From NCBI GenBank assembly GCA_014860575.1, contig JACZJK010000043.1:1-64000 (forward strand): a stretch of DNA of 64,000 bases, read 5' to 3'. This document shows positions 36,068 through 44,733 of the stretch, piece after piece. How positions within the stretch are numbered: position 1 is the stretch's first letter; the number at the start of each line of letters is the position of its first letter. The position numbers and the translations under genes are program-made. Under the pieces are notes generated by a model. That model searched no databases and was not told where the DNA came from. It worked only from the letters and a program-made list of their open reading frames with translations. The DNA is from Bacteroidales bacterium (GTDB taxonomy: Bacteria; Bacteroidota; Bacteroidia; Bacteroidales; JAAYJT01).

Positions 36068-37375
36068 ATGAAAATTGATGTGTTGTTAGGCCTCCAATGG
36101 GGCGACGAGGGAAAAGGGAAGATCGTTGATTTTCTTGCTCCGCATTATGATGTGATTGCCCGCTTCCAGGGTGGCCCAAACGCCGGCCATACTCTTGAGT
36201 TCGAAGGGAAAAAGCAGGTATTGCACACAATCCCTTCGGGAATTTTTCATAAAAAGAAAATAAATGTTATTGGCAATGGTGTGATCATTGATCCTGTTGT
36301 GCTCGAAAAAGAGATCAGTCAATTACGAGCGCATGGCCTTGAACCACTTGATAATTTGTTGATTTCAAAAAGGTCGCATCTTATCCTTCCAACCCACCTT
36401 CTTCTCGATGCAGTGTATGAACAATCAAAAGGTGATGCCAAGATTGGTTCGACACTCAAAGGTATCGGCCCCACCTATACTGATAAAACGGCACGTAACG
36501 GGATAAGGGTCGGAGATATTACTTCACCGGCTTTCACTGTGAAATATCTGGAATCGCGCAAGAGGCACCTGCAACTGGCTACATTGTTTTGTGCGAACCC
36601 TAATGAAGTTATCATACATGGTAAGAGCCTTCAGGAATATGAAGCGCAATGGATGGAAGCATTGGAACTTCTAAAAAAGATTGAAAAAACCGATAGCGAA
36701 TACTTTATCAACGATTGCATTTTGCAGGGAAAGCGTGTATTGGCCGAAGGTGCCCAGGGCACTTTGCTTGACCTGGATTTTGGAAGCTACCCCTTTGTGA
36801 CCTCATCCAATACAATAACTGCCGGTGTTTGCTCGGGTCTTGGTGTTCCGCCAACAGCTATTGGCAGGGTATTTGGCGTTTTTAAGGCATATTGCACAAG
36901 AGTTGGCAGCGGACCATTCCCGACTGAACTTTTCGATAAGCAGGGAGAAATGCTCAGGCAACAAGGTAATGAATTCGGTTCAACCACCGGTCGCCCTCGC
37001 CGTTGCGGCTGGCTTGACATGCCTGCCCTCAAATATGCCATCATGCTTAATGGCGTCACTCATCTGCTGATGATGAAGGCCGATGTGCTTAACCAGGTAG
37101 AAACGCTTAAAATTTGCAAAGCCTATAAAACTCCTTTCGGCGAAGTCAATCGCATGGCCTGGGAAGTGCTGGAACAAAAAATCGAGCCGGTTTATCAGGA
37201 AAAAGCGGGATGGCAGCAAACGCTTGAAGGACTGGAAAGTTTTCAGGATTTGCCTCAGACGCTGCAAGAATACATAGCATTTATTGAAAATGAGTGTATG
37301 GTTGAAATACCCGTACTTTCTGTTGGACCCGACCGCACACAAACCATCATCAAGCCTACTTTCCTGAAGGATTAA
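36068..37375 (+). CDS. purA: Adenylosuccinate synthetase
   Basis: 435 residues from the ATG at 36068; the frame is open upstream, but the conserved MKIDVLLGLQWGDEGKGKI starts here. The GTP-binding loop GDEGKGK, the switch-like GPNAGHT, the IMP-binding TLKGIGPTYTDKTARNGIR and the TGRPRRCGW motif are all present. It joins IMP and aspartate in AMP synthesis. Genes for a Fur regulator and purA often adjoin in Bacteroidota. The 230-nt upstream gap holds nothing that I can name. Confidence 0.96.
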   Translation: MKIDVLLGLQWGDEGKGKIVDFLAPHYDVIARFQGGPNAGHTLEFEGKKQVLHTIPSGIFHKKKINVIGNGVIIDPVVLEKEISQLRAHGLEPLDNLLISKRSHLILPTHLLLDAVYEQSKGDAKIGSTLKGIGPTYTDKTARNGIRVGDITSPAFTVKYLESRKRHLQLATLFCANPNEVIIHGKSLQEYEAQWMEALELLKKIEKTDSEYFINDCILQGKRVLAEGAQGTLLDLDFGSYPFVTSSNTITAGVCSGLGVPPTAIGRVFGVFKAYCTRVGSGPFPTELFDKQGEMLRQQGNEFGSTTGRPRRCGWLDMPALKYAIMLNGVTHLLMMKADVLNQVETLKICKAYKTPFGEVNRMAWEVLEQKIEPVYQEKAGWQQTLEGLESFQDLPQTLQEYIAFIENECMVEIPVLSVGPDRTQTIIKPTFLKD

Positions 37376-37838
37376 GCAAGTTTTGTGATGCAGTAATGCA
37401 GTGATACAGTAATGCAGATGGAGGGATGGAGTAATGGAGTAATGGAGTAATGGAGTAATGGCATGTTGTGCCAAAGTTTGCGAAGAGCGAGTCCGCTTTG
37501 AAAAAGGGGGCTAGGGGGATTGAATTACTTAATATGTTTGTGACGGAATGGTGGAGTGATGGATTCCGGTTGCTGAGCTTGTCGAAGCCTGGAGTGTTGG
37601 AATTATTGATTCAAAATTCCAGATTTAAGATTCGCAAATCTACAAACGACAGCTATTTGGATATTGGGCTTTGCACTTTGAACTTTGAATGCAGTCAGTT
37701 TGGGGATTTCGGGTCCGCTTGTCGCCAAGTTGGGTTTCGGATGCCAACTGCTTACTGCTACTGCTTACTGCTACTGCCAACTGCCACTGCCAACTCATCG
37801 CTGAAGGGCAGATTTCTGAAACGGAAAGTCTTAGATAA
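37376..37838. repeat. Intergenic mosaic of short tandem and dispersed repeats
   Basis: No credible gene, although a 124-codon frame is open. It contains four perfect tandem copies of GGAGTAAT at 37428-37459 preceded by degenerate GCAGTAAT units. A G-rich GGGGGCTAGGGGG stretch lies near 37506. GAGCTTGTCGAAGCC near 37577 is a type of dispersed motif I recall from Bacteroidota genomes. A tract built from ACTGCTT, ACTGCT and ACTGCCA units lies at about 37744-37795. The region separates convergent purA and infB. Confidence 0.65.
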
Positions 37839-40800
37839 TTAGGTCTTGCGTTTTACCTCTATCATTTCGTAAGCCTCAATGATGTCATTAACTTTGATAT
37901 CATTGAAGTTATCAATGTTAAGTCCGCAATCCTGGCCGGCATAGGCTTCTTTCACATCATCCTTGAAACGTTTGAGCGAGCCAAGTTTTCCGGTATATAC
38001 AACGATGCCGTCCCTGATCAACCTGATCTTGGAATTACGCATAATTTTTCCGTCAAGCACCATACATCCTGCTACGGTTCCAACCTTAGTGATTTTGAAC
38101 ACCTGCCGTACCTCAAGATTACACAGAATCTTTTCTTCATAGGTGGGCGATAGCATGCCTTCAATGGCCGCCTTGATTTCATCAATGGCCTGGTAGATGA
38201 TTGAATACAAGCGGATATCAATCTGTTCCGATTCGGCAAGCTTACGTGCACTAAGTGTGGGTCGTACCTGGAAACCGATAATGATCGCATTTGAAGCGCT
38301 TGCCAGCAACACATCACTTTCTGTGATAGCGCCCACTGATTTATGGATCACATTCACCTGTACCTGTTCGGCGCTGAGTTTAAGCAAGGAATCAGACAAA
38401 GCTTCAACAGAACCATCCACATCACCTTTAACAATAATATTCAGTTCCTTAAAATCACCGATGGCAATACGGCGGCCAATTTCATCAAGGGTAATATGTT
38501 TCTGTGTTCTGAGTCCCTGTTCACGTTGTAGTTGCTGACGTTTAAGTGCAATATTTTTAGCTTCACGTTCATCGGCCAATACATTGAACTGATCGCCGGC
38601 TTGCGGCGCTCCGTTCAATCCAAGCAATAGCACCGGAGTAGCCGGGCCTGCTTTGGTAATTGCCATGTTTCTTTCGTTGTACATGGCTTTTACGCGGCCA
38701 TAGGTAGTACCAGCCAGTACCACATCGCCTATACTGAGGGTTCCGTTCTGAACCAATATCTTTGCCATATAACCACGGCCTTTGTCCAACGCTGATTCAA
38801 TTACCGAACCCTTGGCCAGGCGGTTTGGGTTGGCTTTGAGATTGAGGAACTCGGCTTCAAGCAATACTTTTTCAAGCAGCAATTCGATGTTCACGCCCAT
38901 TTTGGCTGATATTTCCTGGCTTTGGTATTTGCCACCCCAGTCTTCAACCAGTATATTCAATTTTGAAAGTTCTTCCTTAACGCGTTCAACATTAGCGTTG
39001 CCCTTATCAATTTTGTTTATTGCGATCACAATTGGAATCCCTGCAGCCTGTGCATGGTTGATGGCCTCAACGGTTTGAGGCATCACATTATCATCGGCAG
39101 CAACTACAATGATAGCCACATCGGTGACCTTGGTTCCCCTGGCACGCATAGCTGTAAAGGCTTCGTGACCCGGGGTATCGAGGAAGGTGATTTTCCGGCC
39201 ACCATCAAGCACAACTTCATAAGCGCCAATATGCTGGGTTATGCCACCGGCCTCGCCTGCAATAACATTGCTATGCCTGATAAAGTCGAGCAACGATGTT
39301 TTGCCATGGTCAACATGGCCCATCACGGTAACAACAGGATGCCTTTCAATAAGATCTTCCGGTTTGTCAACTTCAGACGACTCGTCAATGGCTTCCTGCA
39401 CTTCAACGCTCACAAATTCAACTTTGTAGCCAAACTCCTCAGCAACGAGAACCAGGGTTTCAGCATCGAGTCGCTGGTTGATTGAAACGAACAATCCCAG
39501 GCTCAGGCAGGCAGCAATAATTTGGTTCACAGGAACATTCATCATAGTTGCCAATTCGTTGGCGGTCACAAATTCAGTAACCTTGAGTTGTTTTTGATCG
39601 TGTTCTGATCTTTCTTGCTCCTCGAGTTTATGCTGGCTAACCATTTGGCGTTTTTCACGCCTGTGCTTCGATGCCCTTGACTTTCCTGTTGGGCTGAGGC
39701 GTTGCATGGTTTCGCGGATCTGACGCTGGATTTCTTCCTCCGTAGGCTCAACTTTATGAACATCTCTTTTGACACCTCTGCGATCCTTTGGTTTGCCTCT
39801 TTGCGGTTCTGATTTTTCAGTTTTTGTATCAACAGGAGCTGCCTCCGTTTGCTTCTTGATGCGCCTGCGTTTCTTTTTCCTGCTTCCAACCTGATCATCA
39901 GAAGACGAAGCCACTGGCTTTTTAGGCTCGGGCTTTCTAGGTTCGGGAAGCTTGATATTACCCACGATGGTTGGTCCATTAAGCTTGATTTTTTCGCGTG
40001 GCATAAACCGGGGGTCAACTTTTTCAGCAGGAACCTCGGGTTTTTGTACCTCTGGTTCATGTGTGGCCGTGGGTTGTGGATCAGGTTGTGGATCTGTTGG
40101 CTCAATAGTTTCTGCAGGCTTCTCTGCTGGCTTGGCTTCAGGCTCTGCTTTCTTTTTCTGCTGGGCTGATTTCTCTTTCCTCTCCTTCTCTTTTTCAGCT
40201 TTTGATTTCCTGTCGGGTTTGGTCCTTGTGTTCATTGCGTCAAGGTCAATCTGGCCAACGATCTTCAAATGGGTTTTATCCTTGCTTTCAGTTTCAGATG
40301 TTTTCTCAGGAACTTCAGAAGTTTCAGATTTTTCCGGTTCTGATACAGGCTGCTCTGCCGCGGTTTTCGAAACTTCGCTTTCATCTTTTACAACTTCCGC
40401 TACAGGTTTTTCTGGTTCAACAGCTACAATTTCATCCTCTTTCTTAGCAGGTTCAGCAATTTTTTCAGGTTCCTCTTTGGGTTTTTCGGTCTGAACCGCT
40501 TGTTTTTCAGCAGCTGCGGGTTTCAGCAGTTCCTTGGCATCATGTGGCATATTTTTGATTACCACTTCATCAACTTCCTCTTCCTCAACCTTTGGCTTTT
40601 TGAAAGCAGCAGGCTTAGATTGCTGATGATGGATGTATTCAAGTTCAATTTTCTTTGCTGATTCTTTAACAGTTTTCTCGGATTGGAACTCTTTAACCAA
40701 TAGTACATACATCTCAGGCGAAAGTTTGGCATTGGGGCTATTATCAACCTTATGACCTTTCTTTGAGAGAAAGTCAACGATTGTTGCAATCCCAATATTG

Positions 40801-40850
40801 AACTCTTTCGCTGCTTTGGCCAGCCTTACTGCAATATTTCCTTCCGACAT
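37839..40850 (-). CDS. infB: Translation initiation factor IF-2
   Basis: About 1003 residues. The preferred start is the ATG at 40850: it is preceded by AAGGAGTTAT, a strong Shine-Dalgarno sequence unusual for Bacteroidota, and begins MSEGNIAVRLAKAAKEFNIG, the known IF2 N-terminus. A long charged linker rich in Lys, Glu and Pro (about 60-430) follows. Then come the G domain with GHVDHGKTSL, DTPGHEAF and NKIDK, and the C-terminal domains that bind fMet-tRNA. The factor brings initiator tRNA to the ribosome. It lies in the conserved order rimP-nusA-infB. Confidence 0.97.
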   Translation of the reverse strand: MSEGNIAVRLAKAAKEFNIGIATIVDFLSKKGHKVDNSPNAKLSPEMYVLLVKEFQSEKTVKESAKKIELEYIHHQQSKPAAFKKPKVEEEEVDEVVIKNMPHDAKELLKPAAAEKQAVQTEKPKEEPEKIAEPAKKEDEIVAVEPEKPVAEVVKDESEVSKTAAEQPVSEPEKSETSEVPEKTSETESKDKTHLKIVGQIDLDAMNTRTKPDRKSKAEKEKERKEKSAQQKKKAEPEAKPAEKPAETIEPTDPQPDPQPTATHEPEVQKPEVPAEKVDPRFMPREKIKLNGPTIVGNIKLPEPRKPEPKKPVASSSDDQVGSRKKKRRRIKKQTEAAPVDTKTEKSEPQRGKPKDRRGVKRDVHKVEPTEEEIQRQIRETMQRLSPTGKSRASKHRREKRQMVSQHKLEEQERSEHDQKQLKVTEFVTANELATMMNVPVNQIIAACLSLGLFVSINQRLDAETLVLVAEEFGYKVEFVSVEVQEAIDESSEVDKPEDLIERHPVVTVMGHVDHGKTSLLDFIRHSNVIAGEAGGITQHIGAYEVVLDGGRKITFLDTPGHEAFTAMRARGTKVTDVAIIVVAADDNVMPQTVEAINHAQAAGIPIVIAINKIDKGNANVERVKEELSKLNILVEDWGGKYQSQEISAKMGVNIELLLEKVLLEAEFLNLKANPNRLAKGSVIESALDKGRGYMAKILVQNGTLSIGDVVLAGTTYGRVKAMYNERNMAITKAGPATPVLLLGLNGAPQAGDQFNVLADEREAKNIALKRQQLQREQGLRTQKHITLDEIGRRIAIGDFKELNIIVKGDVDGSVEALSDSLLKLSAEQVQVNVIHKSVGAITESDVLLASASNAIIIGFQVRPTLSARKLAESEQIDIRLYSIIYQAIDEIKAAIEGMLSPTYEEKILCNLEVRQVFKITKVGTVAGCMVLDGKIMRNSKIRLIRDGIVVYTGKLGSLKRFKDDVKEAYAGQDCGLNIDNFNDIKVNDIIEAYEMIEVKRKT

Positions 40851-40979
40851 ATAACTCCTTAATTTTCTAAGACTTTTGGCTGTGTAAAAGTACACCTTTT
40901 TAAAAAATGCTTTCAATTACAGCAGTTCAAAAGTAAATGCTTAATTTATCTATCTGATTGATCATTCAATCATTAATCC

Positions 40980-42215
40980 TTATTCAAACTCAGTTTTCAA
41001 AATCCTGACCACTTCCCTGATGGTTTCTTCCTCAAGATCTGTACGACTTACAAGTTCATCAATAGTTAATTCCAATACGCTTTTTGCAGTGTCACAACCG
41101 ATGGCTTTAAGTTCGTTGATGATCCATTCATCAATTTCATCTGAGAATTCGGTGAGGTCAACATCTTCATAATAGGTTTCGGTATCGCGGTAAACATCAA
41201 TCTCATAGCCGGTAAGTTTACTCGCAAGTTTGATATTGTAACCTCCCTTGCCTATAGCCAGCGAAACCTGGTCGGGTTTCATATACACCTCGGCGCGTTT
41301 GTTTTCTTCGTCAAAAGTAATTGAGGTAATCTTGGCCGGGCTGAGTGCACGCTGGATATAAAGCGTTGGGTTCGTGGTATAGTTGATCACATCAATGTTC
41401 TCATTATGCAATTCGCGAACGATGCCATGAATGCGCGATCCTTTCATACCTACACAGGCTCCAACCGGATCAATACGGTCATCATATGATTCAACAGCCA
41501 CCTTAGCCCTTTCGCCGGGAACACGGACAATGTTTTTCAGGGTAATAAGTCCATCGTAAACTTCGGGAACTTCCATTTCAAAGAGCCTTTCGAGAAATAC
41601 CGGCGAAGTGCGTGAAAGGATGATTACTGGAAGGTTGTTGCGCATTTCAACTTTTGAAACAACAGCCTTGATGGAATCTCCCTTACGGAAAAAGTCTGAT
41701 GGAATTTGCTCGCTTTTGGGTAAAACCAGTTCAATGAACTCGTCGTCGAGTACCATGATTTCTTTTTTCCAAACCTGGTAAACTTCGCCGGTTACTATTT
41801 CGCCAACTTTATCTTTATACTTTTTGTAAACGTTGTCTTTTTCATATTCCTGAATCTTGGCAATCAGGTTCTGGCGTATGGTGAGGATTTCGCGCCTGCC
41901 AAAATCCAGCATCTTGATTTCTTCCGAAACATCTTCACCAACTTCAAAGTCGGGTTCAATCTTGATGGCTTCGGAGTATGCTATTTGCATGTTTTCATCT
42001 TCAACTTCCCCATCTTCAACAATGGTGCGGCTGCGCCAGATTTCCAGGTCTCCTTTGTCGATATTCACAATGATATCAAAGTTTTCATCGCTGCCATACC
42101 TTTTTACCAGCATGCTTCTGAAAACGTCTTCCAGGATGCGCATCATGGTTTCGCGTTCAATGTTTTTGAACTCTTTGAATTCCGAAAAAGTTTCGACCAG
42201 ATTTATATGTTCCAT
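40980..42215 (-). CDS. nusA: Transcription termination/antitermination factor NusA
   Basis: 411 residues. N-terminal RNA polymerase-binding domain (MMRILEDVFRSMLVKRYGSD), S1 domain (GEIVTGEVYQVWKKEIMVLD), then KH domains (DRIDPVGACVGMKGSRI, VSLAIGKGGYNIKLASKLTG). The acidic C-terminal repeat of some NusA proteins is shortened to one HhH-like segment. It modulates pausing and termination. It sits 27 nt after rimP and about 130 nt before infB. Confidence 0.96.
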   Translation of the reverse strand: MEHINLVETFSEFKEFKNIERETMMRILEDVFRSMLVKRYGSDENFDIIVNIDKGDLEIWRSRTIVEDGEVEDENMQIAYSEAIKIEPDFEVGEDVSEEIKMLDFGRREILTIRQNLIAKIQEYEKDNVYKKYKDKVGEIVTGEVYQVWKKEIMVLDDEFIELVLPKSEQIPSDFFRKGDSIKAVVSKVEMRNNLPVIILSRTSPVFLERLFEMEVPEVYDGLITLKNIVRVPGERAKVAVESYDDRIDPVGACVGMKGSRIHGIVRELHNENIDVINYTTNPTLYIQRALSPAKITSITFDEENKRAEVYMKPDQVSLAIGKGGYNIKLASKLTGYEIDVYRDTETYYEDVDLTEFSDEIDEWIINELKAIGCDTAKSVLELTIDELVSRTDLEEETIREVVRILKTEFE

Positions 42216-42242
42216 TTCAGTTTGGTGTAAAAAATTGTTTTT

Positions 42243-42695
42243 CTATTTAAATGAAATCAGGCACAAGGCTCTTACAATCTCTGTATAATTTAATTCTATG
42301 GTGTCGCCGGTAATAGTTTTCCGGCCTTTTTGTGTTTCGGTCTGTAATTGAATCTTTTCATTATCGGCAGCAAGAAGTTTGCCGGTAATCGCTTCGCCAT
42401 TCTTTAGCTCAATGCTAAGCTTACGTCCTATATTCTTGATATACTGCCTGGCGAATTTGAGCGGTTGATCCACACCGGCTGTCGAAACCTGAAGGTTGAA
42501 ATCTTCCTCCTCGCGGTTAAGGTTCGATTCGATATGGCGGGAAAGGGCAACACATTCATCAATGGTAACTCCTTGGTCACCATCAATAAAAACATGGATA
42601 CTATTGCCTTGTTTTACAATAACATCGGTAAGAAAAACCCCGCTTTCACCGAGCTTTTCTTCAGCAAGTTTTCTTATAAACCTTTCGTCAATCAT
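42243..42695 (-). CDS. rimP: Ribosome maturation factor RimP
   Basis: 150 residues. The N-terminal domain has VFIDGDQGVTIDECVALSRH and the family marker STAGVDQPLKFARQY. The C-terminal Sm-like barrel follows (GEAITGKLLAADNEKIQLQ, IELNYTEIVRA). It is needed for late 30S subunit assembly. First gene of the rimP-nusA-infB operon, with a promoter-like box about 130 nt upstream. Confidence 0.95.
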   Translation of the reverse strand: MIDERFIRKLAEEKLGESGVFLTDVIVKQGNSIHVFIDGDQGVTIDECVALSRHIESNLNREEEDFNLQVSTAGVDQPLKFARQYIKNIGRKLSIELKNGEAITGKLLAADNEKIQLQTETQKGRKTITGDTIELNYTEIVRALCLISFK

Positions 42696-42715
42696 AAGCT
42701 ATATCTAATAAAAGA

Positions 42716-42731
42716 GGGGACTAAAGTCCCC
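42716..42731. promoter_or_regulatory. Inverted repeat in the rimP leader
   Basis: GGGGACT-AA-AGTCCCC is a perfect 7-bp inverted repeat in the roughly 130-nt untranslated leader of the rimP operon. It could be a leader hairpin or protein site; no T-run follows closely on the minus strand. Confidence 0.4.
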
Positions 42732-42827
42732 TTCTCCATCTTATCTTAAACACCCCGAGGAAGCAATCGTTAATAATAACCAGGCTTTGAGAACCTTTAC
42801 TTCCAGGGTGGACCTTTCGTTGCGGCT

Positions 42828-42836
42828 GCAAAAGTA
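42828..42836 (-). promoter_or_regulatory. Promoter of the rimP-nusA-infB operon
   Basis: On the minus strand TACTTTTGC matches TAnnTTTG-Y, with an ATTG -33-like box (42860-42857) 20 nt upstream. The leader to rimP is about 125 nt. Confidence 0.55.
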
Positions 42837-42965
42837 GTGTTTCTTTTAATGCTGTGCAATAGTTCATAAGAGTTCAATCAATATTCAGGAATATTTAAAC
42901 CACATTCATACCGGTACCAATCTTGTTACTAAAAAAGTACTAATTTTAGCACTTTTTAATGAGTT

Positions 42966-43091
42966 TGTCTCAAACTAGTGAGTTTACTGTTTTTTGTCAT
43001 TCTGAGCGCAGCGAAGAATCTATCCTACAGACAAATAAAGATCCTTCACTTCGTTCAGGATGACAAGATTTGACCAATTGAGACAGCCTCT
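42966..43091. mobile_element. Palindromic MITE-like repeat element, copy 1
   Basis: Outer arms TGTCTCAA (42966-42973) and TTGAGACA (43078-43085) enclose an inner imperfect palindrome. One inner arm starts TGTCATTCTGAGCG near 42995; the other is ATCCTTCACTTCGTTCAGGA leading into TGACA ending at 43065. The flanks match the element at 16745-16835 in the opposite orientation. The inner palindrome resembles a dispersed repeat I recall from many Bacteroidota genomes. The rest of 42732-43176 holds the rimP promoter and the leader of the MFS gene. Confidence 0.6.
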
Positions 43092-43176
43092 ATTCGCTTA
43101 CTAATAATTAATTGTCGTTTTCCGGGTGCACACTTAAATATTATTTCATTTCGGTTCTTCTGAATAACAAACACTT

Positions 43177-44733
43177 ATGAAAGCACGACCACGTCTCAAT
43201 TTCTGGCAAATCTGGAACATGAGTTTTGGGTTTTTGGGAATACAATTTGGTTTCGCATTGCAAAATGCCAATGTAAGCCGTATTTTTGAAACACTGGGCG
43301 CCAGCATTGATGCTATACCCATACTCTGGATTGCTGCCCCGGTCACTGGCCTGATTATACAGCCGATCATCGGGCATATGAGCGATAATACATGGACGAG
43401 GTTTGGCCGCAGAAGGCCTTATTTTCTGGTAGGGGCTATTTTGGCATCCATTGCTCTGTTTATCATGCCAAACTCACCGGCGCTTTGGGTTGCAGCCGGT
43501 ATGCTTTGGATCATGGATGCAAGCATCAATATTTCTATGGAGCCTTTCCGTGCCTTTGTTGGCGACATGCTTTTACCTGAGCAGCGCACCAAGGGTTTTG
43601 CCATGCAGAGCTTTTTCATTGGTATTGGCGCCGTAGTTGCATCCGGCCTTCCATATATCATGACAAACTTGTTGAACATCCCAAATGTCGCCCCCGAAGG
43701 TATAATTCCGCCATCAGTGAAATACTCCTTTTATATTGGCGGCCTCGTATTTTTTCTTGCAGTGCTCTGGACTGTGATCCGAACCAGGGAATATTCTCCG
43801 GCACAGCTCAAATCGTTTGAAGAACTTGAAAAATCACATCACGGTGCTGCTGATATCCACGATAGCGAAGAATTGCTCCCTGCATCCAATTACATCAAAG
43901 GAAGTTGGTTCTGGGTCATCATTGGCTTATTGCTTACTTCCGGAGTTTATATCTATCATTTAAAAGAGGAACTTTACATACTCACCGCAGGCATCATTGC
44001 CTTTGGGGTCATACAATTGCTTACAGGCCTGTTGATCAATGCCGGGAAAAAAGAAAATGGTTTCGTGGTAGTGATCAACGATCTTTTCAGAATGCCTAAA
44101 ACCATGGCGCAATTGGCAATAGTGCAATTCTTTTCATGGTTCGCACTTTTTGCCATGTGGATTTATACCACCGCTGCAGTCACCAGCCATGTTTTTGGAA
44201 CCAGCGATACTGAATCCCAACTTTATAATGAGGGCGCCGACTGGGTCGGAGTTATGTTCGCCGTTTATAATGGTTTTGCTGCTACTGTGGCTTTTCTGCT
44301 GCCGGTAATTGCACGCTACACCAACCGCAGGGTCACACACATGATCTCATTGATTGCCGGCGGACTGGGATTGATCTCAGTATATTTTTTCAAAGATCAA
44401 TACCTGCTTATCATTTCCATGCTTGGCGTTGGGCTGGCCTGGGCCAGCATACTCTCCATGCCTTATGCGATCCTCACCGGTTCGCTACCTTCGCATAAAA
44501 TGGGAACCTATATGGGCATTTTCAATTTCTTTATCGTGATCCCACAAATACTGGCAGCGAGCATCCTGGGCTTCTTTGTAAGCCGTTTAGCCGGTGGACA
44601 TGCCATTTACGCATTAGTACTTGGTGGTTTCTCCTTCCTGATAGCCGCCATCATGGTATTCTTTGTAAAAGATGCCGACGAGAAAATTATTAAGGACAAA
44701 CAAAAACAACTTATTTATGAAACTGAAACGTAG
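43177..44733 (+). CDS. MFS maltose/maltodextrin transporter, GPH/SLC45-like
   Basis: 518 residues with about 12 transmembrane helices (LIIQPIIGHMSD, YFLVGAILASIALFIM and so on). The loop after helix 2 is DNTWTRFGRRRPYFL, the conserved motif of the sugar:cation symporter/SLC45-like branch. An extra hydrophilic loop lies near 205-235. It is expected in the inner membrane, bringing maltose or maltodextrins into the cytoplasm with H+ or Na+. The substrate is inferred from the next gene, malQ, whose start overlaps its end by 17 nt, suggesting translational coupling. Confidence 0.85.
   Translation: MKARPRLNFWQIWNMSFGFLGIQFGFALQNANVSRIFETLGASIDAIPILWIAAPVTGLIIQPIIGHMSDNTWTRFGRRRPYFLVGAILASIALFIMPNSPALWVAAGMLWIMDASINISMEPFRAFVGDMLLPEQRTKGFAMQSFFIGIGAVVASGLPYIMTNLLNIPNVAPEGIIPPSVKYSFYIGGLVFFLAVLWTVIRTREYSPAQLKSFEELEKSHHGAADIHDSEELLPASNYIKGSWFWVIIGLLLTSGVYIYHLKEELYILTAGIIAFGVIQLLTGLLINAGKKENGFVVVINDLFRMPKTMAQLAIVQFFSWFALFAMWIYTTAAVTSHVFGTSDTESQLYNEGADWVGVMFAVYNGFAATVAFLLPVIARYTNRRVTHMISLIAGGLGLISVYFFKDQYLLIISMLGVGLAWASILSMPYAILTGSLPSHKMGTYMGIFNFFIVIPQILAASILGFFVSRLAGGHAIYALVLGGFSFLIAAIMVFFVKDADEKIIKDKQKQLIYETET

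Noticed and set aside
37468-37842. 124-codon plus-strand frame after purA
   Set aside because: It translates repeat arrays (Tyr/Cys/Leu-rich low complexity) and runs into the 3' end of infB; it looks like chance.
39952-40494. 180-codon plus-strand frame opposite infB
   Set aside because: It is the antisense shadow of the low-complexity IF2 linker; the Ser/Phe-rich product has no independent support.
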